From contig NZ_JABFDI010000003.1 of assembly GCF_013403915.1 (NCBI RefSeq), positions 186,001 to 250,000 of the forward strand: a stretch of DNA of 64,000 nt, written 5' to 3'. Source of the DNA: Winogradskyella pacifica. Its GTDB lineage: Bacteria; Bacteroidota; Bacteroidia; Flavobacteriales; Flavobacteriaceae. This document shows, piece after piece, positions 27,901 through 36,288 of the stretch. Below the pieces are notes generated by a model. The model searched no databases. It had not been told where the DNA came from and saw only the letters and a program-made list of their open reading frames with translations. Position 1 is the first letter of the stretch. The number at the start of each line of letters is the position of its first letter. Position numbers and translations under genes: made by a program.

Positions 27901-30631
27901 CAGGTAAGGTATTTACATAAACGTAAAATCCAGACAAGCTGAAACAGCCGGTGGTTTCGTTTTCAACACGTGCATAAATGTATTGTGTTGCTGTGGTATA
28001 ATCTTCTGGTGTTGTTATTTCATTTTCACCTGATATAGCAAAATTATAATCATTGTAAAATGTAATTTCAAACCCTGTTGTAGCACTTGTTATTTCTGGA
28101 ATTTTAGAAATTAAATCCACATTAGAAATGCCATCTAGGTCATCATCACAAACAATAATAGCTTCAGGATATGCAATTGTAGGTGCGCTAACCACGTTAA
28201 CCTCTAGAGTGGAAATGTCATAGCATCCGGTTTGAGAATTGGTAACTCTTATATAAAGCAATTGGGGGTTAGACGTATTGTAGACATAATCTGGAAGTAT
28301 GTTTTCATTATTTATGGCATCGTTTTCAGTTAGGTAATATTTAACGTTTACAGCAGGCACACCTTGACTTGCAACACCATTAAAAGTATCCATAACTAAA
28401 GTGGTGAATCCATCATTATCTTCATCGCAATAATCAACAACTTGAGGTGTTAAGATAATGGCCGGAGCAATTTGCAACGCAATATCTACAAAACCGTCAC
28501 ATTCGCCATCGGCCATAGTGGCATATAAAATTGTACCATTGTCAATGACATTAAACGGAATAAATTTATCTAATGCATTGATGTCATTCTCTCTATCATC
28601 TTCGGTTAAATAGAATGAAACTTCAAATTCGTCATAGTCATCTTTAAGATCTGCTTCAATAGCATTCAAATCAAAATCAGCGATGCCATCATTAGTGTCA
28701 TCATCACAAACAATAAAAGTAACATTAGAAAATGTGTTTTGTATGATATTAGAATGCAGTTCTAATTCTATAATTGTATTACATCCTGTAGCAGGATCTT
28801 GCACGCGTATATAGATTATTTGAAAGTTTGGGGTTGTGTTTATATAATTTTCAGGATCAGCTATGGGATTCATGTTATTTACAGCATCTGCATTAGTGGT
28901 ATGGAAACTAATATCTAATCCTACAAGACCTTGCAAAACATCATCGATAACTGTTGTTAAATCAAAAGTTTCAAAGCCATCGTCATCTTCCTCGCAGGCA
29001 TTAATCCATTGGTCATCTAAATTAATATCGGGGGTTTCTTGTAATTCAACAGAAATTGAAGTTGTAGAAAAACAACCTGTAAGCGCATTATAAACTCTAA
29101 CATAAAGCGTTTGGGAGATGTTAGCGTTTGAGTATGGTGAGAAAATGGGATTAATACCTAAATCTGCTTCGGGTTCTGAATAATGATAAGAGACAAATAA
29201 ATTAGCATTCCCGTTTATAATTTGGTCGTTAGCAACGGTTAAATCTACTAGGGTAGAACCACTTAAAGTGGGATCTTTACAAACGATGATGGGATCTGAA
29301 TCTTCATAGTCTGGTTTTTCATTCACCACTAAATTGAATGTAGAAAATGCCAAACAGCCGTTTACTGTATCTTCAATTCTAACATAAATGGGTTGTGGAG
29401 ATGTGGTATTTTGAATAGTGCCAAGAATTGGGCTATTGCTGTTTTGAGCTGCATCACTAGAGTAGTGGTAGCTAATATTGTAGTTTGAAGGAGGTACAGA
29501 AGCTAATACTTCATTGTCTTTAGTGGAAAGATCAAAATTCTCGACACCATCATTAGAGTCATCATCGCAATACACAATATCTGAAATTTGAGTAGACGGT
29601 TGCTCTGTATTGAGTGTCACTTCAACAGTATCTTCAATGACGCATGAAGTGGCGTTGAGTTGAATTGTAATTTCGACTTTATACGTGCCGGAAGATTGTG
29701 CATCTAGCGTTGGATTATTTTCACCAGCGATGAGTATATCATTTTGAAACCATTGGTATGAGGCTTGTGGATTTTGAATATCTCCATTCAACAAAACGGA
29801 ATCTCCACATGTGGTAATATTGGGACCAAGATCCACATTGGCATTAAAACTATTACCTTCTATAAAAACAGCTGAATCAAAATTATTGTCCGTTTGGTCT
29901 GCAATAATCAGTTTAATTTGATATTCTACGTTAGGTTGAATTGCTGCTGTTGCGGTGAGTACAGTTGTTCTTCCATTATAATTAGTGTCACCAACGTTGT
30001 AGCCTTCAAAAAACGTTTCATTTTCTGCAGCACAAAAGCCTTCAATTTGGTCGTGAATAGTATTTGTGTTTACAGGTGTAGCTGTACCAGGAACCAAGGC
30101 AATGTTCGAATATGGTGCAGAAGAACCTGCTTCGCGAATTAAAAAAGCAAAGCCATCTGAATAAAAACAGGGGAATTCTTGCTGGTATTCTTCCGAGGCT
30201 AGTAAGTAATTAAACTGAATCTGATTAGCTACTGAAATAAAGTTGAATTGTATGGATGTGGCATTTTGAGTGTTAGAAATGCCTAAAGCATTTTCTAAAT
30301 CTGTATCCGTTTGCCATGCGTCATCACCTTCATTTAGAGGATTGCTGTTAAGAATATTACCTGCGGAGTTGACATTTCCTGTGGTTAGTAAAATACCATT
30401 TTCAAAAGGGAAACTAGAATTTGCGCGTTCAAAATAACCGTAGCTGTTAAAGCCATTTATAGAACCATTAACAGGTGATGATATATTAGAGATTTCAACA
30501 CAATTCTGTCCTAAATTTTGTTGAATAAGTTGTTGTAAAGGCAAAGAATCATCTGTTGTTATTTGTTGAGAATAGCTACAATTAAGTGCTATAAAAGTAA
30601 CAATGAGAGAAAATACTACGTTTAGTTTCAC
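24965..30631 (-). CDS. giant T9SS type B adhesin: choice-of-anchor L domain, 14 stalk modules
   Basis: 1888 residues, GTG start giving a proper signal peptide. Choice-of-anchor L domain (about 22-270; SYGYFERANSSFPFENGI, NYLLASEEYQ, DSAVFIEGNSF); Ig-like domain (270-345); fourteen ~94-residue modules (349-1663). Most begin CDDDxxDG-xxxFDL, carry a central (V/I)xYHxxxxDA, and end YVRxxNxxTGC-(F/Y) with a second Cys. Then a PKD-like domain (VCIDNLPLVV, YLWSTNQNSSEIEI), a small beta domain (GIGNYLYILDDG), and the sorting domain (FFTPNGDTKNDTWHIIG, IFNRYGKLI, GWDGTYNG, end GHFALRR). Modules 9-11 and 12-14 are a block duplication. Predicted very long surface fibre; ligand unknown. Closest relative is the next gene upstream. 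Confidence 0.9.
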   Translation of the reverse strand: MKLNVVFSLIVTFIALNCSYSQQITTDDSLPLQQLIQQNLGQNCVEISNISSPVNGSINGFNSYGYFERANSSFPFENGILLTTGNVNSAGNILNSNPLNEGDDAWQTDTDLENALGISNTQNATSIQFNFISVANQIQFNYLLASEEYQQEFPCFYSDGFAFLIREAGSSAPYSNIALVPGTATPVNTNTIHDQIEGFCAAENETFFEGYNVGDTNYNGRTTVLTATAAIQPNVEYQIKLIIADQTDNNFDSAVFIEGNSFNANVDLGPNITTCGDSVLLNGDIQNPQASYQWFQNDILIAGENNPTLDAQSSGTYKVEITIQLNATSCVIEDTVEVTLNTEQPSTQISDIVYCDDDSNDGVENFDLSTKDNEVLASVPPSNYNISYHYSSDAAQNSNSPILGTIQNTTSPQPIYVRIEDTVNGCLAFSTFNLVVNEKPDYEDSDPIIVCKDPTLSGSTLVDLTVANDQIINGNANLFVSYHYSEPEADLGINPIFSPYSNANISQTLYVRVYNALTGCFSTTSISVELQETPDINLDDQWINACEEDDDGFETFDLTTVIDDVLQGLVGLDISFHTTNADAVNNMNPIADPENYINTTPNFQIIYIRVQDPATGCNTIIELELHSNIIQNTFSNVTFIVCDDDTNDGIADFDLNAIEADLKDDYDEFEVSFYLTEDDRENDINALDKFIPFNVIDNGTILYATMADGECDGFVDIALQIAPAIILTPQVVDYCDEDNDGFTTLVMDTFNGVASQGVPAVNVKYYLTENDAINNENILPDYVYNTSNPQLLYIRVTNSQTGCYDISTLEVNVVSAPTIAYPEAIIVCDDDLDGISNVDLISKIPEITSATTGFEITFYNDYNFAISGENEITTPEDYTTATQYIYARVENETTGCFSLSGFYVYVNTLPEFVPISNFENCEADITGVADFYFYLKDDEILNGQPDKQVLYYRTEADALAGDNVIDKYSVYNNTSNPQTIYVRVEGLTDSNCFGTSSFEIEVGSIPIFNAATSIFVCDDISNDGFITIDLNDKIAEMVAGSPETLDITFHESAFDATNNSNPVPLIYTNSTNPQELYARVDNGNYCKGISAFDINVITAPVVNSSTPIARCDDNYDGILTWDLTVSEVEILGVRQDNIEVTYFETIEDLEADTNPILDPENYDNISNPQTAYVRITNTLSYCYVNVPLDLIVNLPPPFNDFEVYEICDDPTNSIDLSEIEAILLNPSTQATLSYFESYNNAQNSINPLALNYNYQTTNDVIFVRIEHPETGCFFVYDFILQINPSPIANTPNNIEACDDDSNDGMASFNLESQTDTILGTQNSDDFTVTYHLNLTDAIDSDNPIISPLTTSDQQQIIVRIENNDTGCYRVTNFTLIVNPHPEIPEPLLECDTNYDANTPFNLTTAEDDLFTTPNPNNVISYFTSVDDLEIDNNPILNPENYTNISNPQTVYIKVFNSVADCFTFVPLELNVNLPPATNTFDLFDTCENENNSFDLSTINEVIVDTNYNVLFSYYTSEADAIANQNPLDTNYTYTSTNDILFARVEFSTTHCYYIHPFELRVNPLPIANQPPNIIACDDDYDGYFDFNLNQQTASILGFQNSSNFSVTYFSNAIDAIENINPINDAAYSGFNNDRITARIENITTGCFELVDFLVIVNAKPLVDIPDQVVCIDNLPLVVSAETFYATDTYLWSTNQNSSEIEITEIGTYSVTVTSEQGCVTTCTFNVTASESATIDLTETVDFSDPNNITITISGIGNYLYILDDGAPQESNVFEDVSLGYHIVTIIDLNGCAEVTKEVLVIDAPPFFTPNGDTKNDTWHIIGIETLPGSSVYIFNRYGKLITKLGSNTQGWDGTYNGHNLPASDYWFLAEIKQGTIAFEVKGHFALRR
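25643..29587 (-). repeat. 14 tandem ~282-bp coding modules
   Basis: Encodes residues 349-1663 of the 24965 protein. Modules are diverged in DNA sequence but share the CDDD...DG start and GC(F/Y) end. Modules 9-11 (about 26486-27331) and 12-14 (about 25643-26485) correspond one to one. Confidence 0.85.
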
Positions 30632-30652
30632 GGTTTTATATTAGAAAAAAGC

Positions 30653-30681
30653 TGACATAAAATTTTTAAAATTTTATGTCA
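30653..30681 (-). promoter_or_regulatory. 29-bp palindrome upstream of the 1888-aa adhesin gene
   Basis: TGACATAAAATTTT (30653-30666) and its exact reverse complement (30668-30681) flank a single T. On the minus strand it is followed by GCTTTTTT, so it resembles a terminator or attenuator in the leader; an operator is the alternative. Confidence 0.55.
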
Positions 30682-30920
30682 TGCAGTTTTAGGAGAAAAA
30701 AATAGTGAAAAATCAATAGTAATATTGGTTTTAAGGGTAACTAACCTTTTTAATTGGACGAATGACAAATAGTTAAGTGCTCTCTTTATTATGTAAAAAT
30801 GTCACAGTTACAAACCGATAATCGCCAACAGACCTATTATTACCATTATAAGTGCTATTCTAATTGTCAGTGCTATGAGGTGCTATATATATATTAATAA
30901 GAACCATATTTTTAAATACA

Positions 30921-30951
30921 AAAATCCCCTTACCAAGATGTAAGGGGATTG
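30921..30951 (-). terminator. terminator after the 1613-aa adhesin gene
   Basis: AATCCCCTTA and TAAGGGGATT form a 10-bp stem around an 8-nt loop. On the minus strand it is followed by TTTTTG, about 30 bp past the stop at 30981. Confidence 0.85.
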
Positions 30952-30980
30952 TTGTAAATTAAAATTGAATATAATGTTTA

Positions 30981-33900
30981 TTAATGCTTCAAGGTGAAAT
31001 GCCCTTTAACTTCAAAAGCAATTGAACCCCGTTTTATTTCCGCCACAAACCAAAAGTCACTTGTTGGAAGTATTTTTCCATTGTAATAACCGTCCCAACC
31101 TGGGGAGCTAGACGTTAACTGTTTGATGCGTTTACCGTAGCGGTCAAAAATATTAATAACAGTTCCAGGTAAAGTTTCAATACCTACAATATGCCAAGTA
31201 TCAAAATCACCATCGTTATTAGGTGTAAAGAACTTCGGAATATCAACAACTAATACTTCCTTAGTAACATTAGCACAACCATTTAAATCTATGATTGTAA
31301 CGGTATGGTAGCCCATTGCTACATTTTGAAAAACATTTGATTCTTGAGGTTCAAAATTATCTAATTGATAAAGGTAATTACCAATACCACTAATGGTAAC
31401 TGTAATATTGTTTGGATCTGAGAAATCTACAACTTCTGTTGTTTCTATAGTAGCTGCTTCAGATTCCGTGACTCCAAAATAACTTGTATTCTCACAACCA
31501 TATTGAGACGTTACAGTCACCCAATAATTGCCTACTTCAGTCACCTCAATTTCTGGAGTAGCTTCTCCAGTAGACCATAAATAAGAATCACCAGTATAAT
31601 TAGTATTTGCAGATACAAGTAAAGGTGTATTATTTAAACAAATAACTTGATCGCCTACATCAACTACAGGTATAGGGTTTACAATGGCCGTGAATGACGT
31701 TATACTATAACATCCTGTATTGCTATTTTCTAAACGTGCATAAATAACTTCACCATCAAAAGCCATATAATCCATTTCTAAAGCTGAATTATTTTCATGT
31801 GCTTGAAGCTCTGTATTATGATACGTCAGCGTAAATAAATTAGAATTTTGTCCTCCTAAAATACTTGCGTTTTGTTGTGCTAAATCAAATTCTAAAATAC
31901 CATCAAAGTCATCATCACAAGCCTCTAAATCATTTGGTTGGTTAGCTATTGGTAAGGCATCTACTTTTAAATTGAATTCGTAATAAGTGGCACAATGTGT
32001 AGTGCTGTACTCAGTTCTTATAAACAACGTATCAAAATTACTTTGGTATGTGTAATTAGTATCTAGCGCATTCGTATTAGCGATTGCATCGGCTTCGTTA
32101 GAGAAGTAGCTATATAATACGTTATAACTATTATCAGTTGCAATTTCATTAATTTCTGTTAAGTCTACAGTATTAGTGTCATTCTCACAGATTGTATAGT
32201 GTTCAAAATCATTAATGATAGGTGGTTGATTTACGATTAACTCTATCGGAAGCGCTGCGTAACAATTAGAAACCGTATTGGTTACTTTCATATAAACCGT
32301 CTGAGGATTTGATATGTTTGTATAGCTTTCAGGATTTGGTATTGGATTCGTTCCTGCTTCAGAATCTTCAAAATTAGCGTAATATTCAATAACAATGTTT
32401 TCTTGTCTAACATCTGTAATATTAGATTGTGCGCCAGTTAAATCAAAAACTAGGGTGCCATCTGTGTCATCATCACACTCTATCATTGGTTCTGCTAAAG
32501 TTACGTCTGGTACTTTAATGACATTAACCACAAATGATGTAATAGATTGACAAATTGTACCATTATCTATCTGAACAAAAATTTGTTGTGGATTTACAGT
32601 ATTTGTATACTGAAGTGGAATTTCATTAGTGTTATTTCTAGCATCATTTTCAGTTGTAAAGAATTTTACAGATTGAATATCTGGAATGCCTGCTTTTACT
32701 TCATCAGCTATACTTGAAAAATCAAAGAGCTCAGAGCCATCATTTGAAATATCATCACATACAAACCAGTTTGTTGGTTCGTTGTAAGTTGGGTTGGTAC
32801 CAACCTCAATTGTAAATGAAGAGGTCGTGTAACAAGATTCGTCTGTAGTATTATCAATCCTCACATAAATTTGTTGTGGATTGCTAATGTTTTCATAGAT
32901 GCTTGTTTTATCAATAGCATTCGTTTTATTATCGGCATCAGTTGGGTTAAGGTAGTAACTTACTGCTTTTCCTGTTTGTCCGTCTAAAGCTTCGCTATCT
33001 TTGTTTTCAAATACAAATTGACCGATACCATCCGATACATCTTCACAAAACGTATATTGTTGTACATAGTTAGATAAATCTCCAACATATGGTAAGGTAT
33101 TTACAATAATATCTAACGCTTCAATAGCATAACAACCTGTAGTACTATTTTCAACACGCATGTAAACAATCTCTGTTTGTGCGGAATAGTTAGCTAAACC
33201 TTGAATTTCATTTTCATCAGAACGCGCATCCGCTAAACTATTATGAAAGCTTACACTTCTATTAGGTGTAGCTAAAATAGAATTAGGAATACTATTGTTT
33301 AAGTTAATAATTGAAAAACCATCTCTATCCGCATCACAAATAATAATGTCTAAAGGTTTTTCGCTTTCTGGTGCTGGTAAAACCGTAACTTCAAATGAGT
33401 TATAATCAAAACAACCAGTTTCAGAAAATGTAATTCTAGGATATAATGTAAATGGGTTACTTACATTTACATAGTTATTAGGTAATGCATTGGTATTATC
33501 AATTGCATCTTGCTCTGTAAGGAAATAGGTGACTTCAAAACCATCTTCACCATTAGTTACATCAGCATTTAATGTGGATAAATTCGTAGTTGTTAAACCA
33601 TCTTGGTCTTCATCACATACCGTTAAACTCACCACAGAATCAAATTGAATGATAGGATATAATACCAAGTCAAATTCAGCCACTTCAGTACACGTTAGAC
33701 TTTCTAAGGTAATATAAATGGTTTGTGGGTTGCTTTGAGAATTATATGTTACACTTGGGTCAATAGCGTTAATTCCATTATCTCTATCTGTTTGTGTTTC
33801 ATAAAATACGACGTTTACATCAGGCAGTTCATTGATGATGCCAACCGCAATATTTTCGAAATCAAATCCTTCTGTCCCATCGTCATCAACATCACAAACT

Positions 33901-35822
33901 GAAATATCTCTAATATTAGTCGCTGTTAATAATAGGTTGGTATGCAGCTCAATTGGTGTCGTAGAGGCACAACCAGAACTCGTGTTTTGTACTCTTATAT
34001 ATACAAGTTGTTCTTCAAAGTTGATATTTGCATAATTAGTATCATCTGCAATTGGGTTTAATCCAGAAAGTGCATCCTCTGGTGAGGTATGAAACGTTAC
34101 TGTAACATCAGTTAAACCTTCTAGAACTTCTGGAATAATAGTGGTTAAATCAAAATTAGCAAAACCATCTAAATCCGTATCACAAGCATCGATATAATGT
34201 ACTTCTGTGTTTATAACCGGACTGTCAATTACACTAACATTTAAAGTAGTAGTACTAATACAACCTGTTTCAGTATTTTTGACACTTACATGTATTATTT
34301 CTGTTGGGTTGGTATTCGTATAAGGCATAGAATAAGCGTTGATGCCAGAAGTAGCATCTGAAGCAGAACTATGATAGCTAACTACAAGGTTGGGTTGTGA
34401 AAGTGTAATTTCAGAATCTTTATAAGCGTTTAAATCCATCGCCACTCTTCCGCTAACAGAACCCGCACTACAAACCTCTAGGTCTGTTGGGTTTGAAATT
34501 ATTGGCAATCCATTTACAATTAAGTTAAATGTTGAAAATGCTAAACAACCATTTACGGTATCTTCAATTCTTACATGAATAGGTTGCGGATTCGCCGTAT
34601 TTTGAATCGGACTTGTAATAGCGTTACTATTGTTAATAGCATCAGCGTTATTATAATGATAAGAAATGGTATACGTTGATGAAGGAACAGAAGCAATAAC
34701 TTCGGCATCTTTGGTTGATAAATCAAACGTTTCTAAGCCGTCACCACTTAAATCATCACAAAGTAAAAAGTCTGTTAAAGGATCCGAAGTTTGTGTAGAA
34801 CTTAAAGTAATATCAATAGCATCTTCTATAACACAAGAATTTCCTGCAAGTGGTAATTGAACCTCTACACGATAGTTACCCGATTGTGATGCTGTTAAAG
34901 TCGATTGGTTGGCTGAAGGAATTTGTGAGTTATTGAAAAACCAAGAATAAACAGCATTAGGGTTGTCTATGTTTCCATCTAATTCAACACTGCTCGCACA
35001 TGTAGAAAAATCTTCTCCTAAATCTACTGAAGCATTAAAACTATTTCCTTCAATAAATACAGCAGAGTCATAATTTTGATCATTCTGATCTGCAATAACA
35101 AGTTTAATTTGATATTGTACGTTTGGTTGAATAGCTGCAGTTGCAGAAAGTACAGTGGTTCTACCATTATAATTAGTGTCACCAAGATTATAACCTTCAA
35201 AATACTCATCATTTGAAGCAGGACAAAATCCTACAATTTCATCGTGAACCGTATTAGTGTTAACCGGTGTTGTGGTTCCTGGTATTAAAGCAATGTTGGT
35301 ATAAGCGTCAGTAGTGCCAGCTTCTCTAATTAAGAAAGCAAAACCATCAGAATAATCACAAGGAAAATTACCAAAATATTCTTCCGAAGCTAAAATATAA
35401 TTAAACTGTATCTGATTTGAAATTGATATAAATTCAAATTCTATTGATGTTGCATTTACAGTACCTGATATTCCTAAAGCGGTTTCAAGGTCACTATCTG
35501 TTAACCATGTTGCATCTCCTTCGTTTAATATAGTATTGTTTTGTCCGTTACCAGCAGATGTTGCATTTCCTGTGGTTAAGACAATTCCGTTTTCGAAAGG
35601 AAAGTTTGAATTAGATCGCTCAAAATAACCGTAACTACCAATTCCAATAGAAGATCCATTTGACGGAGAGTTAATGTTTGAGACTTCTACACAGCCTTGT
35701 ATTAATGTGTTTTGAATTAAGTCTTGAGGTGAAACAGAGTTATCTACGGTTACTTGTTGTGAAAAAGAAATACTACAAATTAATCCAATAAATAAGCAGA
35801 GGGAGCGGTTTAAATAAGTCAT
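30981..35822 (-). CDS. giant T9SS type B adhesin: choice-of-anchor L domain, 11 stalk modules
   Basis: 1613 residues, closely parallel to the 1888-residue neighbour. Signal peptide; choice-of-anchor L domain (about 22-270; SYGYFERSNSNFPFENGI, NYILASEEYF, DSAVFIEGNSF); Ig-like domain; eleven ~94-residue modules (349-1386), each with CDxDxDG near the start and a second Cys near the end; PKD-like domain (VICLNNTPLLV, SYLWSTGE); small beta domain (GIGNYLYQLDN); sorting domain (FFTPNNDGDFDTWHIVG, IFDRYGKRI, GWDGYYNGK, end GHFTLKH). Modules 1-8 align in order with 1-8 of the neighbour, and 9-11 with its last three. Predicted surface fibre; ligand unknown. Confidence 0.9.
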   Translation of the reverse strand: MTYLNRSLCLFIGLICSISFSQQVTVDNSVSPQDLIQNTLIQGCVEVSNINSPSNGSSIGIGSYGYFERSNSNFPFENGIVLTTGNATSAGNGQNNTILNEGDATWLTDSDLETALGISGTVNATSIEFEFISISNQIQFNYILASEEYFGNFPCDYSDGFAFLIREAGTTDAYTNIALIPGTTTPVNTNTVHDEIVGFCPASNDEYFEGYNLGDTNYNGRTTVLSATAAIQPNVQYQIKLVIADQNDQNYDSAVFIEGNSFNASVDLGEDFSTCASSVELDGNIDNPNAVYSWFFNNSQIPSANQSTLTASQSGNYRVEVQLPLAGNSCVIEDAIDITLSSTQTSDPLTDFLLCDDLSGDGLETFDLSTKDAEVIASVPSSTYTISYHYNNADAINNSNAITSPIQNTANPQPIHVRIEDTVNGCLAFSTFNLIVNGLPIISNPTDLEVCSAGSVSGRVAMDLNAYKDSEITLSQPNLVVSYHSSASDATSGINAYSMPYTNTNPTEIIHVSVKNTETGCISTTTLNVSVIDSPVINTEVHYIDACDTDLDGFANFDLTTIIPEVLEGLTDVTVTFHTSPEDALSGLNPIADDTNYANINFEEQLVYIRVQNTSSGCASTTPIELHTNLLLTATNIRDISVCDVDDDGTEGFDFENIAVGIINELPDVNVVFYETQTDRDNGINAIDPSVTYNSQSNPQTIYITLESLTCTEVAEFDLVLYPIIQFDSVVSLTVCDEDQDGLTTTNLSTLNADVTNGEDGFEVTYFLTEQDAIDNTNALPNNYVNVSNPFTLYPRITFSETGCFDYNSFEVTVLPAPESEKPLDIIICDADRDGFSIINLNNSIPNSILATPNRSVSFHNSLADARSDENEIQGLANYSAQTEIVYMRVENSTTGCYAIEALDIIVNTLPYVGDLSNYVQQYTFCEDVSDGIGQFVFENKDSEALDGQTGKAVSYYLNPTDADNKTNAIDKTSIYENISNPQQIYVRIDNTTDESCYTTSSFTIEVGTNPTYNEPTNWFVCDDISNDGSELFDFSSIADEVKAGIPDIQSVKFFTTENDARNNTNEIPLQYTNTVNPQQIFVQIDNGTICQSITSFVVNVIKVPDVTLAEPMIECDDDTDGTLVFDLTGAQSNITDVRQENIVIEYYANFEDSEAGTNPIPNPESYTNISNPQTVYMKVTNTVSNCYAALPIELIVNQPPIINDFEHYTICENDTNTVDLTEINEIATDNSYNVLYSYFSNEADAIANTNALDTNYTYQSNFDTLFIRTEYSTTHCATYYEFNLKVDALPIANQPNDLEACDDDFDGILEFDLAQQNASILGGQNSNLFTLTYHNTELQAHENNSALEMDYMAFDGEVIYARLENSNTGCYSITSFTAIVNPIPVVDVGDQVICLNNTPLLVSANTNYTGDSYLWSTGEATPEIEVTEVGNYWVTVTSQYGCENTSYFGVTESEAATIETTEVVDFSDPNNITVTISGIGNYLYQLDNFEPQESNVFQNVAMGYHTVTIIDLNGCANVTKEVLVVDIPKFFTPNNDGDFDTWHIVGIETLPGTVINIFDRYGKRIKQLTSSSPGWDGYYNGKILPTSDFWFVAEIKRGSIAFEVKGHFTLKH
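31665..34778 (-). repeat. 11 tandem ~283-bp coding modules
   Basis: Encodes residues 349-1386 of the 30981 protein. The order matches the neighbouring gene except that the last three-module block is present once rather than twice. Confidence 0.85.
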
Positions 35823-36288
35823 TAGTTTCGGTTAAGGTTTACTATGTTAGTGTAGGGTAGATTTGGAGTCAACGCACACACGTTATTTAATATGGGCGAA
35901 AAGTAGATTAAAATAAGATGAAATACAAAAAAATACGTCAAACTACACTAAATGTTAACGTTTAGAGCCGAGAAAGTGGCTTTTAAGCTGATATATACAG
36001 CAAAAAGAGATTATTCTTACATATAAAATCATGACTATTTCAAACAGTTACGTAAGAAATATCTTAATTTGTATGCCAGTAATTTAATTTCATAATAGTG
36101 TTAAATCTAAAATATAATTATAGATAATAATTAACTATTAAAGTTTGTGAGGGAATTTTTAATATGTGGAGGGAATTAGTAAAGAAATTTCACTAACAGG
36201 TATAAAATTAAAGTAACTAAAGGGTAATTGCAAAAAAATAAGATGAATGGACTAAAACTTTAACAATTCTTGAAAATTAAGACCTATT
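35823..36288. other. 466-bp gap with no gene
   Basis: AT-rich. No promoter box matching TAnnTTTG, no terminator and no repeat could be supported. GAGGGAATT occurs twice within about 25 bp near 36148-36176. Confidence 0.4.

Larger units (their letters stand above)
30632..30980. other. 349-bp gap: palindrome and terminator
   Basis: No gene seen. It contains a 29-bp palindrome at 30653-30681, 22 bp before the GTG of the 24965 gene, and a terminator at 30921-30951 that ends the 30981 gene. The sequence between is AT-rich with no recognised motif. Confidence 0.6.

Noticed and set aside
28863..35212. Several open frames of 60-80 codons antisense or out of frame within the giant adhesin genes (for example 28863-29093, 29894-30142, 33832-34035).
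   Set aside because: They are mirror frames of repetitive coding sequence, with odd composition (runs of S, V, K or C) and no promoter. The sense frames carry clear domains.
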